From: Methylibium petroleiphilum PM1
GTDB lineage: Bacteria; Pseudomonadota; Gammaproteobacteria; Burkholderiales; Burkholderiaceae_C
NCBI RefSeq assembly: GCF_000015725.1
Contig: NC_008825.1
Span: 2,728,001 to 2,792,000, forward strand
DNA: 64,000 nucleotides
Direction of reading: 5' to 3'
Positions within the stretch are counted from its first letter, which is position 1. Each line of letters starts with the position of its first letter. The notes below the pieces were generated by a model, which made no database searches, was not told where the DNA came from, and saw only the letters and a list, made by a program, of their open reading frames with translations. A program made the position numbers and the translations under genes. Below, piece after piece: positions 12,707 to 21,870 of this stretch.

Positions 12707-13243
12707 TCATAGACCCAAGGTCGTGACAGGGAAGCTTTCGTCGGCTCGTTGCGAAAGCGCCTCAACGAGTTCTCGACAGGACACCAGATCCGCGGTCTCG
12801 CGGTAGACCCGGCCCCGGTAGCGCTCGCCATCGTGCAAGCGGACGGCCACGCGTTCCGGTGCGAACAGCAGCGTCGGCAGTTTGTCGGCCACTTCCTCGT
12901 GGACTGCCAGGCACTGGACGATGTGCGACCACTGCCGGCGCCAATGCACCCAGCGCGGGAAACGCTGCGCGAAGCCATCGTAACCGGCGGCCAGCACGGT
13001 CAGCTGGCGTCGCGAACTGGCCCAGCGTGTCAGCGCCTCGATCACCGCCGGCTGCCCGAGCGGCCACCGGGCGAAGTCCCGATCGCACAGCCAGAGATGC
13101 CGTGCGCCGGCCTCCGCGCACTCGTCCAGCGCGGACAGCACGGCCTGGCCGAAGCCCTCGCGCGTGTCGATCACCTGGGTGCCGCCGGCGGGCGCCGAAG
13201 CGCCCTCCTGCGGTGTATCGGTCGGTTCAGCAGCCATCCTCAT
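12707..13243 (-). CDS. Conserved hypothetical protein
   Basis: A 178-residue soluble protein that I do not recognise by name. It has the pattern LWLCDRDFARWPLGQPAVIEALTRWA followed by RQLTVLAAGYDGFAQRFPRWVHWRRQWSH, like a small alpha/beta domain that might mimic a phospholipase-D-like or haloacid-dehalogenase-like fold, but no catalytic motif is complete. The start overlaps the end of the JmjC-type oxygenase gene by 17 bp (ATG at 13243; an alternative ATG at 13237 is possible), so the two are co-translated. The pairing with a ribosomal-oxygenase-like gene suggests a shared housekeeping role but does not establish it. Confidence 0.65.
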   Translation of the reverse strand: MRMAAEPTDTPQEGASAPAGGTQVIDTREGFGQAVLSALDECAEAGARHLWLCDRDFARWPLGQPAVIEALTRWASSRRQLTVLAAGYDGFAQRFPRWVHWRRQWSHIVQCLAVHEEVADKLPTLLFAPERVAVRLHDGERYRGRVYRETADLVSCRELVEALSQRADESFPVTTLGL

Positions 13244-14375
13244 CTCCCACGACCTGCAGCCAGCCGTCTTCGGCCCACTGCGTCAGCAACTCCCGTGCAG
13301 GCTCGCTGGCCCGCTCCAATTCGCGTGTCGACAACGCACGGCGGTCGGCGAGCCGGCGCATCAGAGCGGCATCACGCCCCGCGGCGCGCCAGGATTCGCC
13401 ATTCACGAACACATGGGCCGCGTCGTACATCATGCGCGTGCGCGGATCCAGGCGCACGCCTGCGTCGACCGACCGCACCTCCGCTGGCGGCGCGAACCAG
13501 ACGCGCGGCTTCGGCTCGGTGAGCGCCTCGCCGAGCGCCGCCTGCAGCGCCCGCGGATCACGCAGTGCACGCGACACCGCGTCGACCGCGAAGCGCTGCA
13601 GCTCCTCGGGGATGCGCCCCGGCGCGTCGGTCGCGGGCTGGGCCGCGTCGCGGTACAGCACGCGCGGCGCGTCGTCCTCGCGCTCGAGCAGCCGAGCCAG
13701 CACCTCGCGCGCCAGTTCGCCGCGCGCCGGGGCCCGGAAGCCGATCGATGCGGTCATGCACTCGCCATCGGCCACCCCGTCGTGCCCCCAGCCGGGAGGC
13801 AGGTAGAGCATGTCGCCGGGTTCGAGCAGCCACTCCTGCTGCGGCTCGAAGTGCGCCAGGATCTTCAGCGGCAGATCCGGCCGCAGCGTGTCATCGCCCG
13901 GCGGCGCGATGCGCCAGCGACGACGACCCTGCACCTGCAGCAGGAACACGTCGTAGGAGTCGACATGCGGGCCGACCCCGCCGCCATCGCTGGCCCACGA
14001 CAGCATCAGGTCGTCGAGCCGCGCCTCGGGCACGAAGCGGAACATCGACAGCAGGTCGCGCGCCGCCGGCACGTGCAGGTCCAGGCCTTGCACCAGCAAC
14101 GTCCAGCCGGCCTGAGAAACGGGCGGCAGCGCCCGGCGCGGCAGCGGCCCGGAACGCAAGGTCCAGCGATCGCGCTGCCGCACGATCAGGCGCGACTCGA
14201 CATCCTCGCTGCCGGCCAGTGCGAACAGCGCGCCGCGGTCCAGCGGGGGGCGCACGCCAGGCAGTGCCTGGCGGATCAGCAGCGGCCGCTTCTGCCAGTG
14301 GCGGCGCATGAAACGGCGGGGGCTCAGGGCACCCAGCAAGGGCGTCGGCGTGTCGATGGCAGGCAGCAGGGACAT
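13227..14375 (-). CDS. JmjC-type cupin oxygenase (YcfD/RoxA-like ribosomal protein hydroxylase)
   Basis: A 382-residue Fe(II)/2-oxoglutarate oxygenase of the bacterial ROX family, close to E. coli YcfD/RoxA (373 residues), which hydroxylates an arginine of ribosomal protein L16. The iron ligands are the HxD motif HVDSYD (His137, Asp139) and a distal His near residue 198 in YLPPGWGHDG. Start-proximal features typical of YcfD are FMRRHWQKRPLLIRQALPG. The winged-helix-like C-terminus (LMRRLADRRALSTRELERA) is also as in YcfD. The gene is divergent from the SlyD-like gene with only 25 bp between starts. Confidence 0.85.
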   Translation of the reverse strand: MSLLPAIDTPTPLLGALSPRRFMRRHWQKRPLLIRQALPGVRPPLDRGALFALAGSEDVESRLIVRQRDRWTLRSGPLPRRALPPVSQAGWTLLVQGLDLHVPAARDLLSMFRFVPEARLDDLMLSWASDGGGVGPHVDSYDVFLLQVQGRRRWRIAPPGDDTLRPDLPLKILAHFEPQQEWLLEPGDMLYLPPGWGHDGVADGECMTASIGFRAPARGELAREVLARLLEREDDAPRVLYRDAAQPATDAPGRIPEELQRFAVDAVSRALRDPRALQAALGEALTEPKPRVWFAPPAEVRSVDAGVRLDPRTRMMYDAAHVFVNGESWRAAGRDAALMRRLADRRALSTRELERASEPARELLTQWAEDGWLQVVGDEDGC

Positions 14376-14400
14376 GGCCTCATTGTGCGATCATCCTTTC

Positions 14401-14922
14401 ATGCAAATCACGCCCCCCTGCGTCGTCAGCCTGACCTGGCGGCTCGAAGATGCACACGGCCAGTTGATCGACGAACTGGCCGAGCCGGTGGAGTTCTTCG
14501 TCGGCGGCGACGATCTGCTCTCCAAGGTGGAGGAATCGATCGTCGGCCAGTCCGAGGGCTTCGAGGCCACGCTGCACCTGGAGCCCGAGCACGCCTTCGG
14601 TGACTACGACGCCGACCTGGTGTTCTTCGAGGAACGCAGCGTCTTTCCGGAGCACATCGAGGCCGGCATGCAATTCGACGGACCGCCCGAAGGCGCGACC
14701 ACGCGCGACCTCCCGCTCGACACCGTCTACACGATCACCGAGGTCTACGACAGCCACGTGGTGCTCGACGGCAACCACCCGCTGGCCGGCATCGCGCTGG
14801 TCCTTGCGCTGAAGGTGCGCGACGTGCGCGCGGCCAGCGAAGAGGAGATCGAGCACCGCTCGGTCTCGACCTCGGCACTCTCGGTGCTGAGCGCGGTACC
14901 GCCCTCGCCCCAGCTGCACTGA
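14401..14922 (+). CDS. FKBP-type peptidyl-prolyl isomerase, SlyD-like
   Basis: A 173-residue SlyD-like proline isomerase and chaperone. The FKBP core is interrupted by the insert-in-flap chaperone domain (residues about 70-125), and the flap returns with the signature DGNHPLAGIAL. The His/Cys-rich metal-binding tail of E. coli SlyD is absent; the C-terminus ends SVLSAVPPSPQLH, so nickel delivery should not be assumed. The ATG at 14401 (MQITPPCVVSLTWRLED) fits the family start better than upstream in-frame ATGs, which lie inside the divergent oxygenase gene. Confidence 0.88.
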   Translation: MQITPPCVVSLTWRLEDAHGQLIDELAEPVEFFVGGDDLLSKVEESIVGQSEGFEATLHLEPEHAFGDYDADLVFFEERSVFPEHIEAGMQFDGPPEGATTRDLPLDTVYTITEVYDSHVVLDGNHPLAGIALVLALKVRDVRAASEEEIEHRSVSTSALSVLSAVPPSPQLH

Positions 14923-14955
14923 CGCGGCGGCACGGCGCGCGCGGGCCGGGCCCGG

Positions 14956-15405
14956 TCAGCGCTGGCCGGTCGAGCCGAAACCGCCCTCGCCGCGCTCCGA
15001 GGCGCCGAAGTCGTCGACGACCCGGAAGCTCGCCTGCACCACCGGCACGATCACCAGTTGCGCGATGCGTTCGAGCGGCTGCACCGTGAAGGCCGCCAGC
15101 CCGCGGTTCCAGCAACTCACCATCAACGGGCCCTGGTAGTCGGAGTCGATCAGGCCGACCAGGTTGCCGAGCACGATCCCGTGCTTGTGGCCCAGGCCGG
15201 AGCGCGGCAGGATCACCGCGGCCAGGCCCGGGTCACCGATGTGGATGGACAGGCCGGTCGGGATCAGCTGCGTCTGACCGGGCTCGAGCAACAGCGGCGC
15301 GTCGAGGCAGGCGCGCAGGTCGAGGCCGGCACTGCCCGGGGTGGCATAGGCGGGCAGCTGGTCCGCCATGCGCGGGTCCAGCACTTTCACGTCGATCGTC
15401 GTCAT
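14956..15405 (-). CDS. dut: dUTP diphosphatase
   Basis: Dut hydrolyses dUTP to dUMP, keeping uracil out of DNA and feeding thymidylate synthesis. It has 149 residues, the normal trimeric dUTPase size. All five motifs are present: [35 protein letters not shown], an RIAQLVI segment, and the glycine-rich C-terminal arm [10 protein letters not shown]. It lies four bases after coaBC on the same strand, the coaBC-dut order common in Proteobacteria. Confidence 0.97.
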   Translation of the reverse strand: MTTIDVKVLDPRMADQLPAYATPGSAGLDLRACLDAPLLLEPGQTQLIPTGLSIHIGDPGLAAVILPRSGLGHKHGIVLGNLVGLIDSDYQGPLMVSCWNRGLAAFTVQPLERIAQLVIVPVVQASFRVVDDFGASERGEGGFGSTGQR

Positions 15406-15409
15406 GGGT

Positions 15410-16654
15410 TCAGGTGTTCAAGGTGGCACGGCGCCGCGCGATCTCCGCCACCAGCGCGCGCGCCAGCGTGAGCTTGTCGGCCGTGCCGCCGTCGGCCGGC
15501 AGCGGCTGTTCGCCCCGTGCGTCGACCAGCAGCAGCGCGTTGTCGTCGCGGCCGAAGGTGGCCGGCCCGAGGTTGCCCACCACCAGCGGCAGCTTCTTGC
15601 GTTCGAGCTTGGCACGCGCGTGCACGGCAAGCTGCTCGCTCTCGGCCGCGAAGCCGACGCAGAAGGGCGGGTTCGGCAGCGCGGCCACGGTCGCGAGGAT
15701 GTCGGTGTTCTCGGTCAGCTCGAAGCTCGGCGCCTGCTTCTTGCCGTCCTTCTTGATCTTGTGCTCGGCCAGCCGCGCCGGTCGCCAGTCGGCAACCGCG
15801 GCGGTGGCGACGAAGATGCCGTGCGTCGCCGCCAGCGGCAGCACGGCGGCGAGCATCTGCTCGGCGCTCTGCACGTCGATGCGCCGCACGCCGCGCGGCG
15901 TGGGCAGGTGCACCGGGCCAGCCACCAGCGTGACCTCGGCACCGGCCTCGCGGGCGGCCCGCGCCAGCGCGAACCCCATCTTGCCGCTGGAGCGGTTGGT
16001 GAGCCCGCGCACCGGGTCGATCGCCTCGAAGGTCGGCCCGGCGGTGATCAGCACGCGCTCACCGGCCAGCGGCTTGGGCGCGAGCTGCGCCACGATGTCC
16101 TCGAACAGCTCTGCGGCCTCGAGCATGCGGCCGTCGCCGACCTCGCCACAGGCCTGGTCGCCACTCGCCGGCCCAAGCACCGTCGCGCCATCGGCCCGCA
16201 GCTGCGCCAGGTTGCGCTGGGTGGCCGGGTGCGACCACATTTCGCGGTTCATGGCCGGCGCCAGCAGCAGCGGGCAGCGGGCGATGGGGCGCGCCAGGCA
16301 CAGCAGGCTCAGCAGTTCGTCGGCCCGGCCCTGGGCCAGTTTCGCCATCAGGTCGGCACTCGCCGGCGCGACGATCACCGCGTCGGCGTCGCGCGTGAGG
16401 TTGATGTGCGCCATGTTGTTCGGCTCGCCGGCGTCCCACTGGCTGGTCAGCACCGGCTGGCCCGACAGTGCCTGCATCGTCACCGGCGTGATGAACTGCT
16501 GCGCCGCATCGGTCATCACCACCCGCACGCTGGCGCCGGCCTTGACCAGCAAGCGCAGCAGCTCGGCCACCTTGTAGCAGGCCACGCCCCCGCTCAGTCC
16601 CAGCACGAGGCGCCGGTTCGCGAGGTCACCGCCAGGCTCGGGGCGATCGGTCAT
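15410..16654 (-). CDS. coaBC: Bifunctional phosphopantothenoylcysteine decarboxylase / phosphopantothenate-cysteine ligase
   Basis: CoaBC carries out two consecutive steps of coenzyme A synthesis: ligation of cysteine to 4'-phosphopantothenate and decarboxylation to 4'-phosphopantetheine. It has 414 residues. The N-terminal flavin-dependent CoaC half carries [31 protein letters not shown] and the substrate clamp APAMNREMW. The C-terminal CoaB half carries [24 protein letters not shown] and the ligase segment KIKK...LTENTDILA. It is co-oriented with dut. The promoter should lie in the 178-bp gap shared with the divergent GbsR-like regulator. Confidence 0.96.
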   Translation of the reverse strand: MTDRPEPGGDLANRRLVLGLSGGVACYKVAELLRLLVKAGASVRVVMTDAAQQFITPVTMQALSGQPVLTSQWDAGEPNNMAHINLTRDADAVIVAPASADLMAKLAQGRADELLSLLCLARPIARCPLLLAPAMNREMWSHPATQRNLAQLRADGATVLGPASGDQACGEVGDGRMLEAAELFEDIVAQLAPKPLAGERVLITAGPTFEAIDPVRGLTNRSSGKMGFALARAAREAGAEVTLVAGPVHLPTPRGVRRIDVQSAEQMLAAVLPLAATHGIFVATAAVADWRPARLAEHKIKKDGKKQAPSFELTENTDILATVAALPNPPFCVGFAAESEQLAVHARAKLERKKLPLVVGNLGPATFGRDDNALLLVDARGEQPLPADGGTADKLTLARALVAEIARRRATLNT

Positions 16655-16772
16655 CGTGAGGCTTTCGTCGTCGAGGCCGCTCGTCGAGCCGCCGGATGGG
16701 CGCGATTATCGCGGCCGCCCGGCGCCGCCGCTCCCGCACGGGTACATGCTCGCCACCCCTTTCGGTTCAATC

Positions 16773-16800
16773 TGAATTTTCAGTAATTACTGAAAATTCA
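16773..16800. promoter_or_regulatory. Perfect 28-bp palindrome, likely operator of the GbsR/MarR-like regulator
   Basis: The 28 bases are an exact inverted repeat with half-site TGAATTTTCAGTAA and no spacer. They are unusually A/T-rich for this genome and sit 32 bp before the regulator start. A possible -10 element TAGAAT at 16803-16808, with a weak -35 (TTCAGT at 16779) inside the palindrome, means a bound dimer would block polymerase. MarR-class regulators usually bind such palindromes, often their own promoter. Control of cydAB through read-through is inferred from the short gap that follows. Confidence 0.7.
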
Positions 16801-16832
16801 ACTAGAATCCGGGCACGTTCCGCATCCACTGC

Positions 16833-17390
16833 ATGAGCTCGCTCTCCCCTCTCGTCCACAGTTTCGTCTCGCACTTCGGCGAGATGGGCAGTCGCTGGGG
16901 CATCAACCGCACGGTGGGACAGATCTACGCGCTGATCTTCGTGTCGCCGACGCCGCTGAATGCGGACGACATCGCCGAGCAGCTGGAGTTCTCGCGCTCG
17001 AACGTCAGCATGGGGCTGAAGGAACTGCAGGCCTGGCGGCTGGTCCGGCTGCGCCACCTGCCCGGTGACCGGCGCGAGTACTTCGAGGCCCCGACCGACG
17101 CCTGGGAGATCTTCCGCACGCTCGCCGAGGAGCGCCGGCGCCGCGAGATCGAACCCACCCTGACGATGCTGCGCAGTGCGCTGCTCGAGACACCCACCAG
17201 CGAGGCCGACCGCATCGCGCAGCAGCGCCTGCGCGGCATGCACGAGCTGATCGAGCTGATGAGCACCTGGTTCGACGACGTCCAGAAGCTCGATGCGAAA
17301 ACCCTCTCCCAGCTAATGAAGATGGGCTCTAAAGTTCAACGGCTGCTGGAATTCGCCCGCAAGGCGAAGCCCGGCGCGCCTGCCGCCTAA
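16833..17390 (+). CDS. GbsR/MarR-family transcriptional regulator
   Basis: A 185-residue winged-helix regulator of the GbsR branch of the MarR superfamily. The start MSSLSPLVHSFVSHFGEMGSRWGINRTVGQIYALIFVS and the recognition region LNADDIAEQLEFSRSNVSMGLKELQAWRLV are characteristic. The wing follows (RLRHLPGDRREYFEA), then a helical dimerisation tail. A perfect palindrome lies 32 bp upstream, and cydA starts only 34 bp downstream. The likely role is an autoregulated control gene for the cytochrome bd operon. The effector is unknown; GbsR relatives sense choline-like ligands, but nothing here points to that. Confidence 0.82.
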   Translation: MSSLSPLVHSFVSHFGEMGSRWGINRTVGQIYALIFVSPTPLNADDIAEQLEFSRSNVSMGLKELQAWRLVRLRHLPGDRREYFEAPTDAWEIFRTLAEERRRREIEPTLTMLRSALLETPTSEADRIAQQRLRGMHELIELMSTWFDDVQKLDAKTLSQLMKMGSKVQRLLEFARKAKPGAPAA

Positions 17391-17424
17391 GCCGCATCGC
17401 CCCTGATCTGAAAGGACCGACTGC

Positions 17425-18807
17425 ATGGACCCGCTGATCCTCGCGCGCGCGCAGTTCGCCGCCAACATCACCTTCCACATCCTGTTCCCCACGATCACCA
17501 TCGCGCTGGGCTGGCTGCTGATGTTCTTCCGCTGGCGCTGGCTGCGCACGCACGACGGCGCCTGGCTTGCCGCCTACCGCTTCTGGACCAAGGTGTTCGC
17601 GCTGAGCTTCGCGCTCGGCGTGGTGAGCGGCATCACCATGAGCTTCCAGTTCGGCACCAACTGGCCGGGCTTCATGGAGAAGGCCGGCAACGTGGCTGGC
17701 CCGCTGCTCGGCTACGAGGTGCTGACTGCCTTCTTCCTCGAGGCCGGCTTCCTGGGCGTCATGCTGTTCGGCCACGGCCGCGTCAGCGAGCGCATCCACA
17801 TGATGGCCAGCTTCTTCGTCGCCTTCGGCACCACCGTCAGCGCGTTCTGGATCCTCGCGCTGAACTCCTGGATGCAGACGCCCGCCGGCCATGAAGTGAT
17901 CGACGGCGTGTTCCACGTCAAGAGCTGGGCCGAGGTGCTGTTCAACCCGTCCTTCCCCTACCGCTTCACGCACATGCTGCTGGCCTCGGGCCTGACCTGT
18001 GCCTTCCTGATGGCCGGGCTGAGCGCCTGGCAGCTGCTGCGCGGCCAGGCCGAGCGCTCGGCACCCAAGGTGATGCGCGTCGGGCTCACCGTCGCGGCGC
18101 TGCTGATCCCGGTGCAGATCTTCGTCGGCGACCTGCACGGCCTCAACACCCTGAAGCACCAGCCGCAGAAGATCGCGGCGATGGAGGGGGTGTGGGAGAC
18201 CGAGCGCGGCGCGCCGCTGCTGCTGTTCGCGGTGCCCGACGACAAGGCCCGCACCAACCACTTCGAGATCGCGATCCCCAAGATGGCGAGCCTGGTCCTC
18301 ACCCACGACGCCGACGGCGAGATCAAGGGCCTGAACGACTTCCCCGATGCCCACCCTCCGGCCGCGCCGCTGTTCTTCGCCTTCCGCGTGATGGTCGGCA
18401 TGGGCGTGCTGATGCTGCTGGTGAGCTGGGTCGGCTGGTGGATGGGCCGCCGCGTCGGCTGGGCGCCGCAGCGCCTGTCGCGCGGCCTGCTGTGGGTGCT
18501 GGCGGGCATGAGCTTCTCGGGCTGGGTCGCCACCGTGGCCGGCTGGTACGTGACCGAGATCGGCCGCCAGCCCTTCATCGTCTACGGCCTGCTGCGCACC
18601 GCCGACGTGGCGGCGACCACCGTGCCGTCCTCGATGATCGCGCTCAGCCTCGCGATGTACGTGACGCTCTACCTTGCGCTGATCGTGGCCTACGTCAGCG
18701 TTCTCAAGTACATGGCCGAGAAGCCCGAGGACGTGATCGAGCCCGATGCGCTGGAACGCGCCGAAGGCCGCGCCGCGGCCGCACTGGCGAAGGGGAGTGC
18801 CACATGA
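17425..18807 (+). CDS. cydA: Cytochrome bd-type quinol oxidase subunit I
   Basis: CydA carries hemes b558, b595 and d and reduces oxygen with quinol electrons at high affinity. It has 460 residues, shorter than E. coli CydA (522), meaning a short Q-loop as in cyanide-insensitive (CIO) oxidases. The start MDPLILARAQFAANITFHILFPTITIALG contains the conserved early histidine. The heme-pocket stretch GWYVTEIGRQPFIVYGLLRT is intact. AAGGA precedes the ATG. The stop overlaps the start of cydB (ATGA). Confidence 0.95.
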   Translation: MDPLILARAQFAANITFHILFPTITIALGWLLMFFRWRWLRTHDGAWLAAYRFWTKVFALSFALGVVSGITMSFQFGTNWPGFMEKAGNVAGPLLGYEVLTAFFLEAGFLGVMLFGHGRVSERIHMMASFFVAFGTTVSAFWILALNSWMQTPAGHEVIDGVFHVKSWAEVLFNPSFPYRFTHMLLASGLTCAFLMAGLSAWQLLRGQAERSAPKVMRVGLTVAALLIPVQIFVGDLHGLNTLKHQPQKIAAMEGVWETERGAPLLLFAVPDDKARTNHFEIAIPKMASLVLTHDADGEIKGLNDFPDAHPPAAPLFFAFRVMVGMGVLMLLVSWVGWWMGRRVGWAPQRLSRGLLWVLAGMSFSGWVATVAGWYVTEIGRQPFIVYGLLRTADVAATTVPSSMIALSLAMYVTLYLALIVAYVSVLKYMAEKPEDVIEPDALERAEGRAAAALAKGSAT

Positions 18808-19799
18808 CGTTCGATCAATCGCTGCCACTGATCTTCATGGCGTTGATGGGCATCTCGATGCTCGTCTACGTCATCAGCGATGGCTACGACCTCGGTGTCG
18901 GCCTGCTGATGCCGCGCGCCAATGCCACCGAGAAGGACGTGCTGATCGCCTCGATCGGCCCGTTCTGGGACGCCAACGAGACCTGGCTGGTGCTGGGCAT
19001 CGGCATCCTGCTGATCGCCTTCCCCAAGGCGCACGGCCTGGTGCTCACGCAGCTCTACCTGCCGGTCACGCTGATGCTGATCGGCCTGATGCTGCGCGGC
19101 GTGGCCTTCGACTTCCGTGTCAAGGCCAAGGACGTGCACAAGGCCACCTGGGACCGGCTGTTCTTCGCCGGCTCGCTGCTGGCCTCGATGTCGCAGGGCT
19201 GGATGCTCGGGCGCTACATCAGCGGCTTCGGCTCGGGCTGGAACTACCCGGTGTTCGCCGCCGCGATCGCGCTCGCGCTGCCGGCGGCCTATGTCCTGCT
19301 CGGCGCGGCCTGGCTGATCATGAAGACCGAGGGTGAGCTGCAACGCAAGGCCATCCGCTGGGCCAAGCTCGCGTGGTGGCCGGTGGTGGTCGGCATGGTG
19401 CTGATCTCGCTGTCCACGCCGTGGATCAGCGCCACCGTGCGCCAGCGCTGGTTCGAGCTGCCGGCCATCATCGCGCTGTCGGCCATTCCGCTCACCACCG
19501 CCATCGCGCTGGTGGCCGCCCGCCTGGTGCTCGACCGGCCCATCGTCCGCAAGGAACTGTGCTGGCTGCCCTTCGTGCTGCTGATCGCGGTGTTCGTGTT
19601 CGGCTTCCTCGGGCTGGCCTACAGCATCTATCCCTTCGTCGTGATCGACCAGCTGACGATCTGGCAGGCCGCCAGCAGCCCGGCGGCGCTGAAGGTCATC
19701 CTGATCGGCGTGTGCATCTCGGTGCCGGCGATCGCGGCCTACACCGTGTTCTCCTACCGCGTGTTCTGGGGCAAGGCCACCGAGCTGCGCTACGGCTAG
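18804..19799 (+). CDS. cydB: Cytochrome bd-type quinol oxidase subunit II
   Basis: CydB is the structural partner of CydA. It has 331 residues with about eight to nine membrane helices. The conserved stretch DGYDLGVGLLMP and the GPFWDANETWLV motif are present. It starts at the ATG at 18804, overlapping the cydA stop by four bases. The CIO-type reading from cydA also fits this subunit (FDFRVKAKD, WAGSLL-like region). No cydX-like small subunit follows: the stop is overlapped by the end of the convergent LysR gene. Confidence 0.95.
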   Translation: MTFDQSLPLIFMALMGISMLVYVISDGYDLGVGLLMPRANATEKDVLIASIGPFWDANETWLVLGIGILLIAFPKAHGLVLTQLYLPVTLMLIGLMLRGVAFDFRVKAKDVHKATWDRLFFAGSLLASMSQGWMLGRYISGFGSGWNYPVFAAAIALALPAAYVLLGAAWLIMKTEGELQRKAIRWAKLAWWPVVVGMVLISLSTPWISATVRQRWFELPAIIALSAIPLTTAIALVAARLVLDRPIVRKELCWLPFVLLIAVFVFGFLGLAYSIYPFVVIDQLTIWQAASSPAALKVILIGVCISVPAIAAYTVFSYRVFWGKATELRYG

Positions 19800-20731
19800 G
19801 ACGCTTCCGAGAGAAAGCGCAACAGCGCGGCCGCGCCGGCGCCCGGTTCGGTATCGACGGCGGTGCACAGCAGCAGCCGGCGCGTCGCCCAGGCATCCGC
19901 CAGCGGCCGCACCGTGATGCGTGCGCTCGCCAGCCGCGCGGCGGCCACGGCCGGCACCACGGCGATGCCGGCGCCGTCGGCCACCAGCGCGGCCACCGCG
20001 TCCAGGCTGCGCACCCGCACGCGGTGGTGCAGCCCACGCCCCTGGCGCAGCGCCTGAGCCTGCAGGAATCGGCTGAGCCCGCTCTCGGCGGGCAGGCCGA
20101 CGAAGGGCTGGTCGATCACATCGGCGAAACGCAGCGCACGCCGCCCCGCCCTGCTGCCCTGCGCCGGTTGCAGGACCACCAGGCGATCCTCGCGGAACAC
20201 GCGCGTGTTCAAGCCTTCGGTGTCGACGTAGTCCGCCACGATGCCGATGTCGGCGTGCTCCTGCCGCATCGTCCGCAGCACGTCCGGACTGCCGAGTTCG
20301 CGCAGGTCGACGTCGATGTCCGGATGGGTGACCAGAAAGCGCCCCAGCAGCGCCGGCAGGTATTCGGTCATCGCCGCCGTGTTGCACAACACCCGCACGC
20401 TGCTGCGCACCCCGTGGGCGTGGGCCGACATCTCGGCGTGCAGGGCCTCCATGTCGCGCTGCAGCCGCCCGGCATGCCGGCGCAGCGTGCGGCCCGCATC
20501 GGTCGGCACCACGCCCTGCTTCGACCGCACGAGCAGCGCCGCGCCGAGGGCGTGCTCGAGGTTCTGCAGCCGCGTGCTCGCCGCCGACAGCGACAGGTGC
20601 ATCTCGCGCGCGCCCGCGGTGATCGAGCCGGCCTCGGCGACCGCGCCGAACAGGCGCAGGTCGAACGGGTCGATGCGGAAGCCGGCAGCGCCGCGCGGGC
20701 GAGCGAGGGGGCGGGACTGGGGCATCGTCAT
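19796..20731 (-). CDS. LysR-family transcriptional regulator
   Basis: A 311-residue LysR-type regulator. The N-terminal winged helix is typical (FDLRLFGAVAEAGSITAGAREMHLSLSAASTRLQNLEHALGAALLVR), followed by a LysR substrate-binding domain (residues about 100-305). The effector is unknown. Its 3' end overlaps the cydB stop by four bases on the opposite strand. It is divergent from the TauE/SafE gene with a 38-bp gap, the usual arrangement for a LysR regulator and its target, so it probably controls that permease. Confidence 0.88.
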   Translation of the reverse strand: MTMPQSRPLARPRGAAGFRIDPFDLRLFGAVAEAGSITAGAREMHLSLSAASTRLQNLEHALGAALLVRSKQGVVPTDAGRTLRRHAGRLQRDMEALHAEMSAHAHGVRSSVRVLCNTAAMTEYLPALLGRFLVTHPDIDVDLRELGSPDVLRTMRQEHADIGIVADYVDTEGLNTRVFREDRLVVLQPAQGSRAGRRALRFADVIDQPFVGLPAESGLSRFLQAQALRQGRGLHHRVRVRSLDAVAALVADGAGIAVVPAVAAARLASARITVRPLADAWATRRLLLCTAVDTEPGAGAAALLRFLSEAS

Positions 20732-20769
20732 CCTTCGCGGTTGCCGAAGGATAGCTGCGCCAGTGCGCG

Positions 20770-21546
20770 ATGGACGCCCCGAGGCCGCGCCGCGACCATG
20801 CCGGCATGGACATCGAACGGCTCGCCACTCTCGGCGCCATCTTCGCGCTGGCGGGCGCGGTCAAGGGCGTGTCGGGCATGGGCCTGCCCACTGTCTCGAT
20901 GGCGCTGCTGGGGCTGGTGATGCCGCCGGCTGCCGCGGCCGCCCTGATGGTGTGGCCCTCGCTTGCCACGAACCTGGCGCAGTGCGCCGGCCCGAGCTGG
21001 CGCGCGCTGTGCCGCCGGCTCTGGCCGGTGTGGGCCGGCCTGCTGCTCTTCACCGTCTTCAGCCCCCTGCCCGACCTCGCCAGCGCGGGGCGCGGGCCGC
21101 ACCTCGCGCTCGGCGCCGTGCTGCTGCTGTATGGCGCGTGGGGCCTGCTCCGGCCTGCGCTGCCGCGCCCTGCGCCGCGGCACGAGGACTGGCTGGGCGC
21201 ACTGGCCGGCGCCGTGTCGGGCCTGCTGACCGCGGCCACCGGCGTGTTCGTGCTGCCGCTGGTGCCCTACCTGCAGTCGCTGCGGATGGACCGCGACGAA
21301 CTGGTCCAGGCCCTGGGCCTCAGCTTCACGCTGGCCACCGTCGCGCTGGGCCTGGTGCTGTGGCAGGCGGCCCCGCAGGCCGCCACGCCGGATGCGACGG
21401 ACTGTGGCGTGGCGCTGCTCGCCGCGTTCGCCGGCCTGTGGGTCGGCACCCGGCTGCGACGGCGCCTGCCGGCGCCCACTTTCCAGCGCGCGCTCTACGG
21501 CATGTTCGTGCTGCTCGGCGCCGCCCTGCTGGGCCGCACGAACTAG
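20770..21546 (+). CDS. TauE/SafE-family permease
   Basis: A 258-residue membrane protein of the TauE/SafE (DUF81) family, which exports or takes up sulfite, sulfonates or small organic acids. There are about eight hydrophobic segments. The family repeats are visible as GAVKGVSGMGLPTVSMALLGLVMPPAAAAALMVWPSLATN and, in the second half, GAVSGLLTAATGVFVLPLVPYLQSLRMDRDELVQALG. The start at 20770 gives a 12-residue polar extension; the ATG at 20806 (MDIERLA) is an equally good candidate. It is divergent from a LysR regulator. Confidence 0.82.
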   Translation: MDAPRPRRDHAGMDIERLATLGAIFALAGAVKGVSGMGLPTVSMALLGLVMPPAAAAALMVWPSLATNLAQCAGPSWRALCRRLWPVWAGLLLFTVFSPLPDLASAGRGPHLALGAVLLLYGAWGLLRPALPRPAPRHEDWLGALAGAVSGLLTAATGVFVLPLVPYLQSLRMDRDELVQALGLSFTLATVALGLVLWQAAPQAATPDATDCGVALLAAFAGLWVGTRLRRRLPAPTFQRALYGMFVLLGAALLGRTN

Positions 21547-21554
21547 GCCCCGCG

Positions 21555-21734
21555 ATGCCGACGCACGGCGATGAACAAGCGCGGGCCGAGGCCCTGGAGC
21601 AGGCCTACCGGCTGGCGCTCGAACTGCTGGAGTTGCTGGACGAGGCGCGCGCCGCGATGGTCCGTCCGCCGCCGCGGCCCGAGGCTGCGGCGGGCCGCAC
21701 CGACGACCCGGCCCATCCTGCAGCACCGGGATGA
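21555..21734 (+). CDS. Hypothetical 59-residue protein
   Basis: A short ORF eight bases after the TauE/SafE stop, with ATG at 21555. The product is a single charged helix (EQARAEALEQAYRLALELLELLDEARAAMVR) followed by a Pro/Ala/Asp-rich tail. Such helical micro-proteins are common between Burkholderiales genes. The close spacing suggests co-transcription with the permease. There is no function to assign. The remaining bases to 21870 hold the likely leader of the aldehyde dehydrogenase gene, with no other gene visible. Confidence 0.4.
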   Translation: MPTHGDEQARAEALEQAYRLALELLELLDEARAAMVRPPPRPEAAAGRTDDPAHPAAPG

Positions 21735-21870
21735 CCCGCGAACTCGCGTCACAAAAACTACCCGCGCGGGTGGCTACGGCAGTTCACGGTTCTTTGAACA
21801 TCGCGCCCTGGTCATCGGGGCGCGCCGCCGCCTCCCGGTGTTCTTTCTTCCCTTCCTGGAGCAAGCCCGC

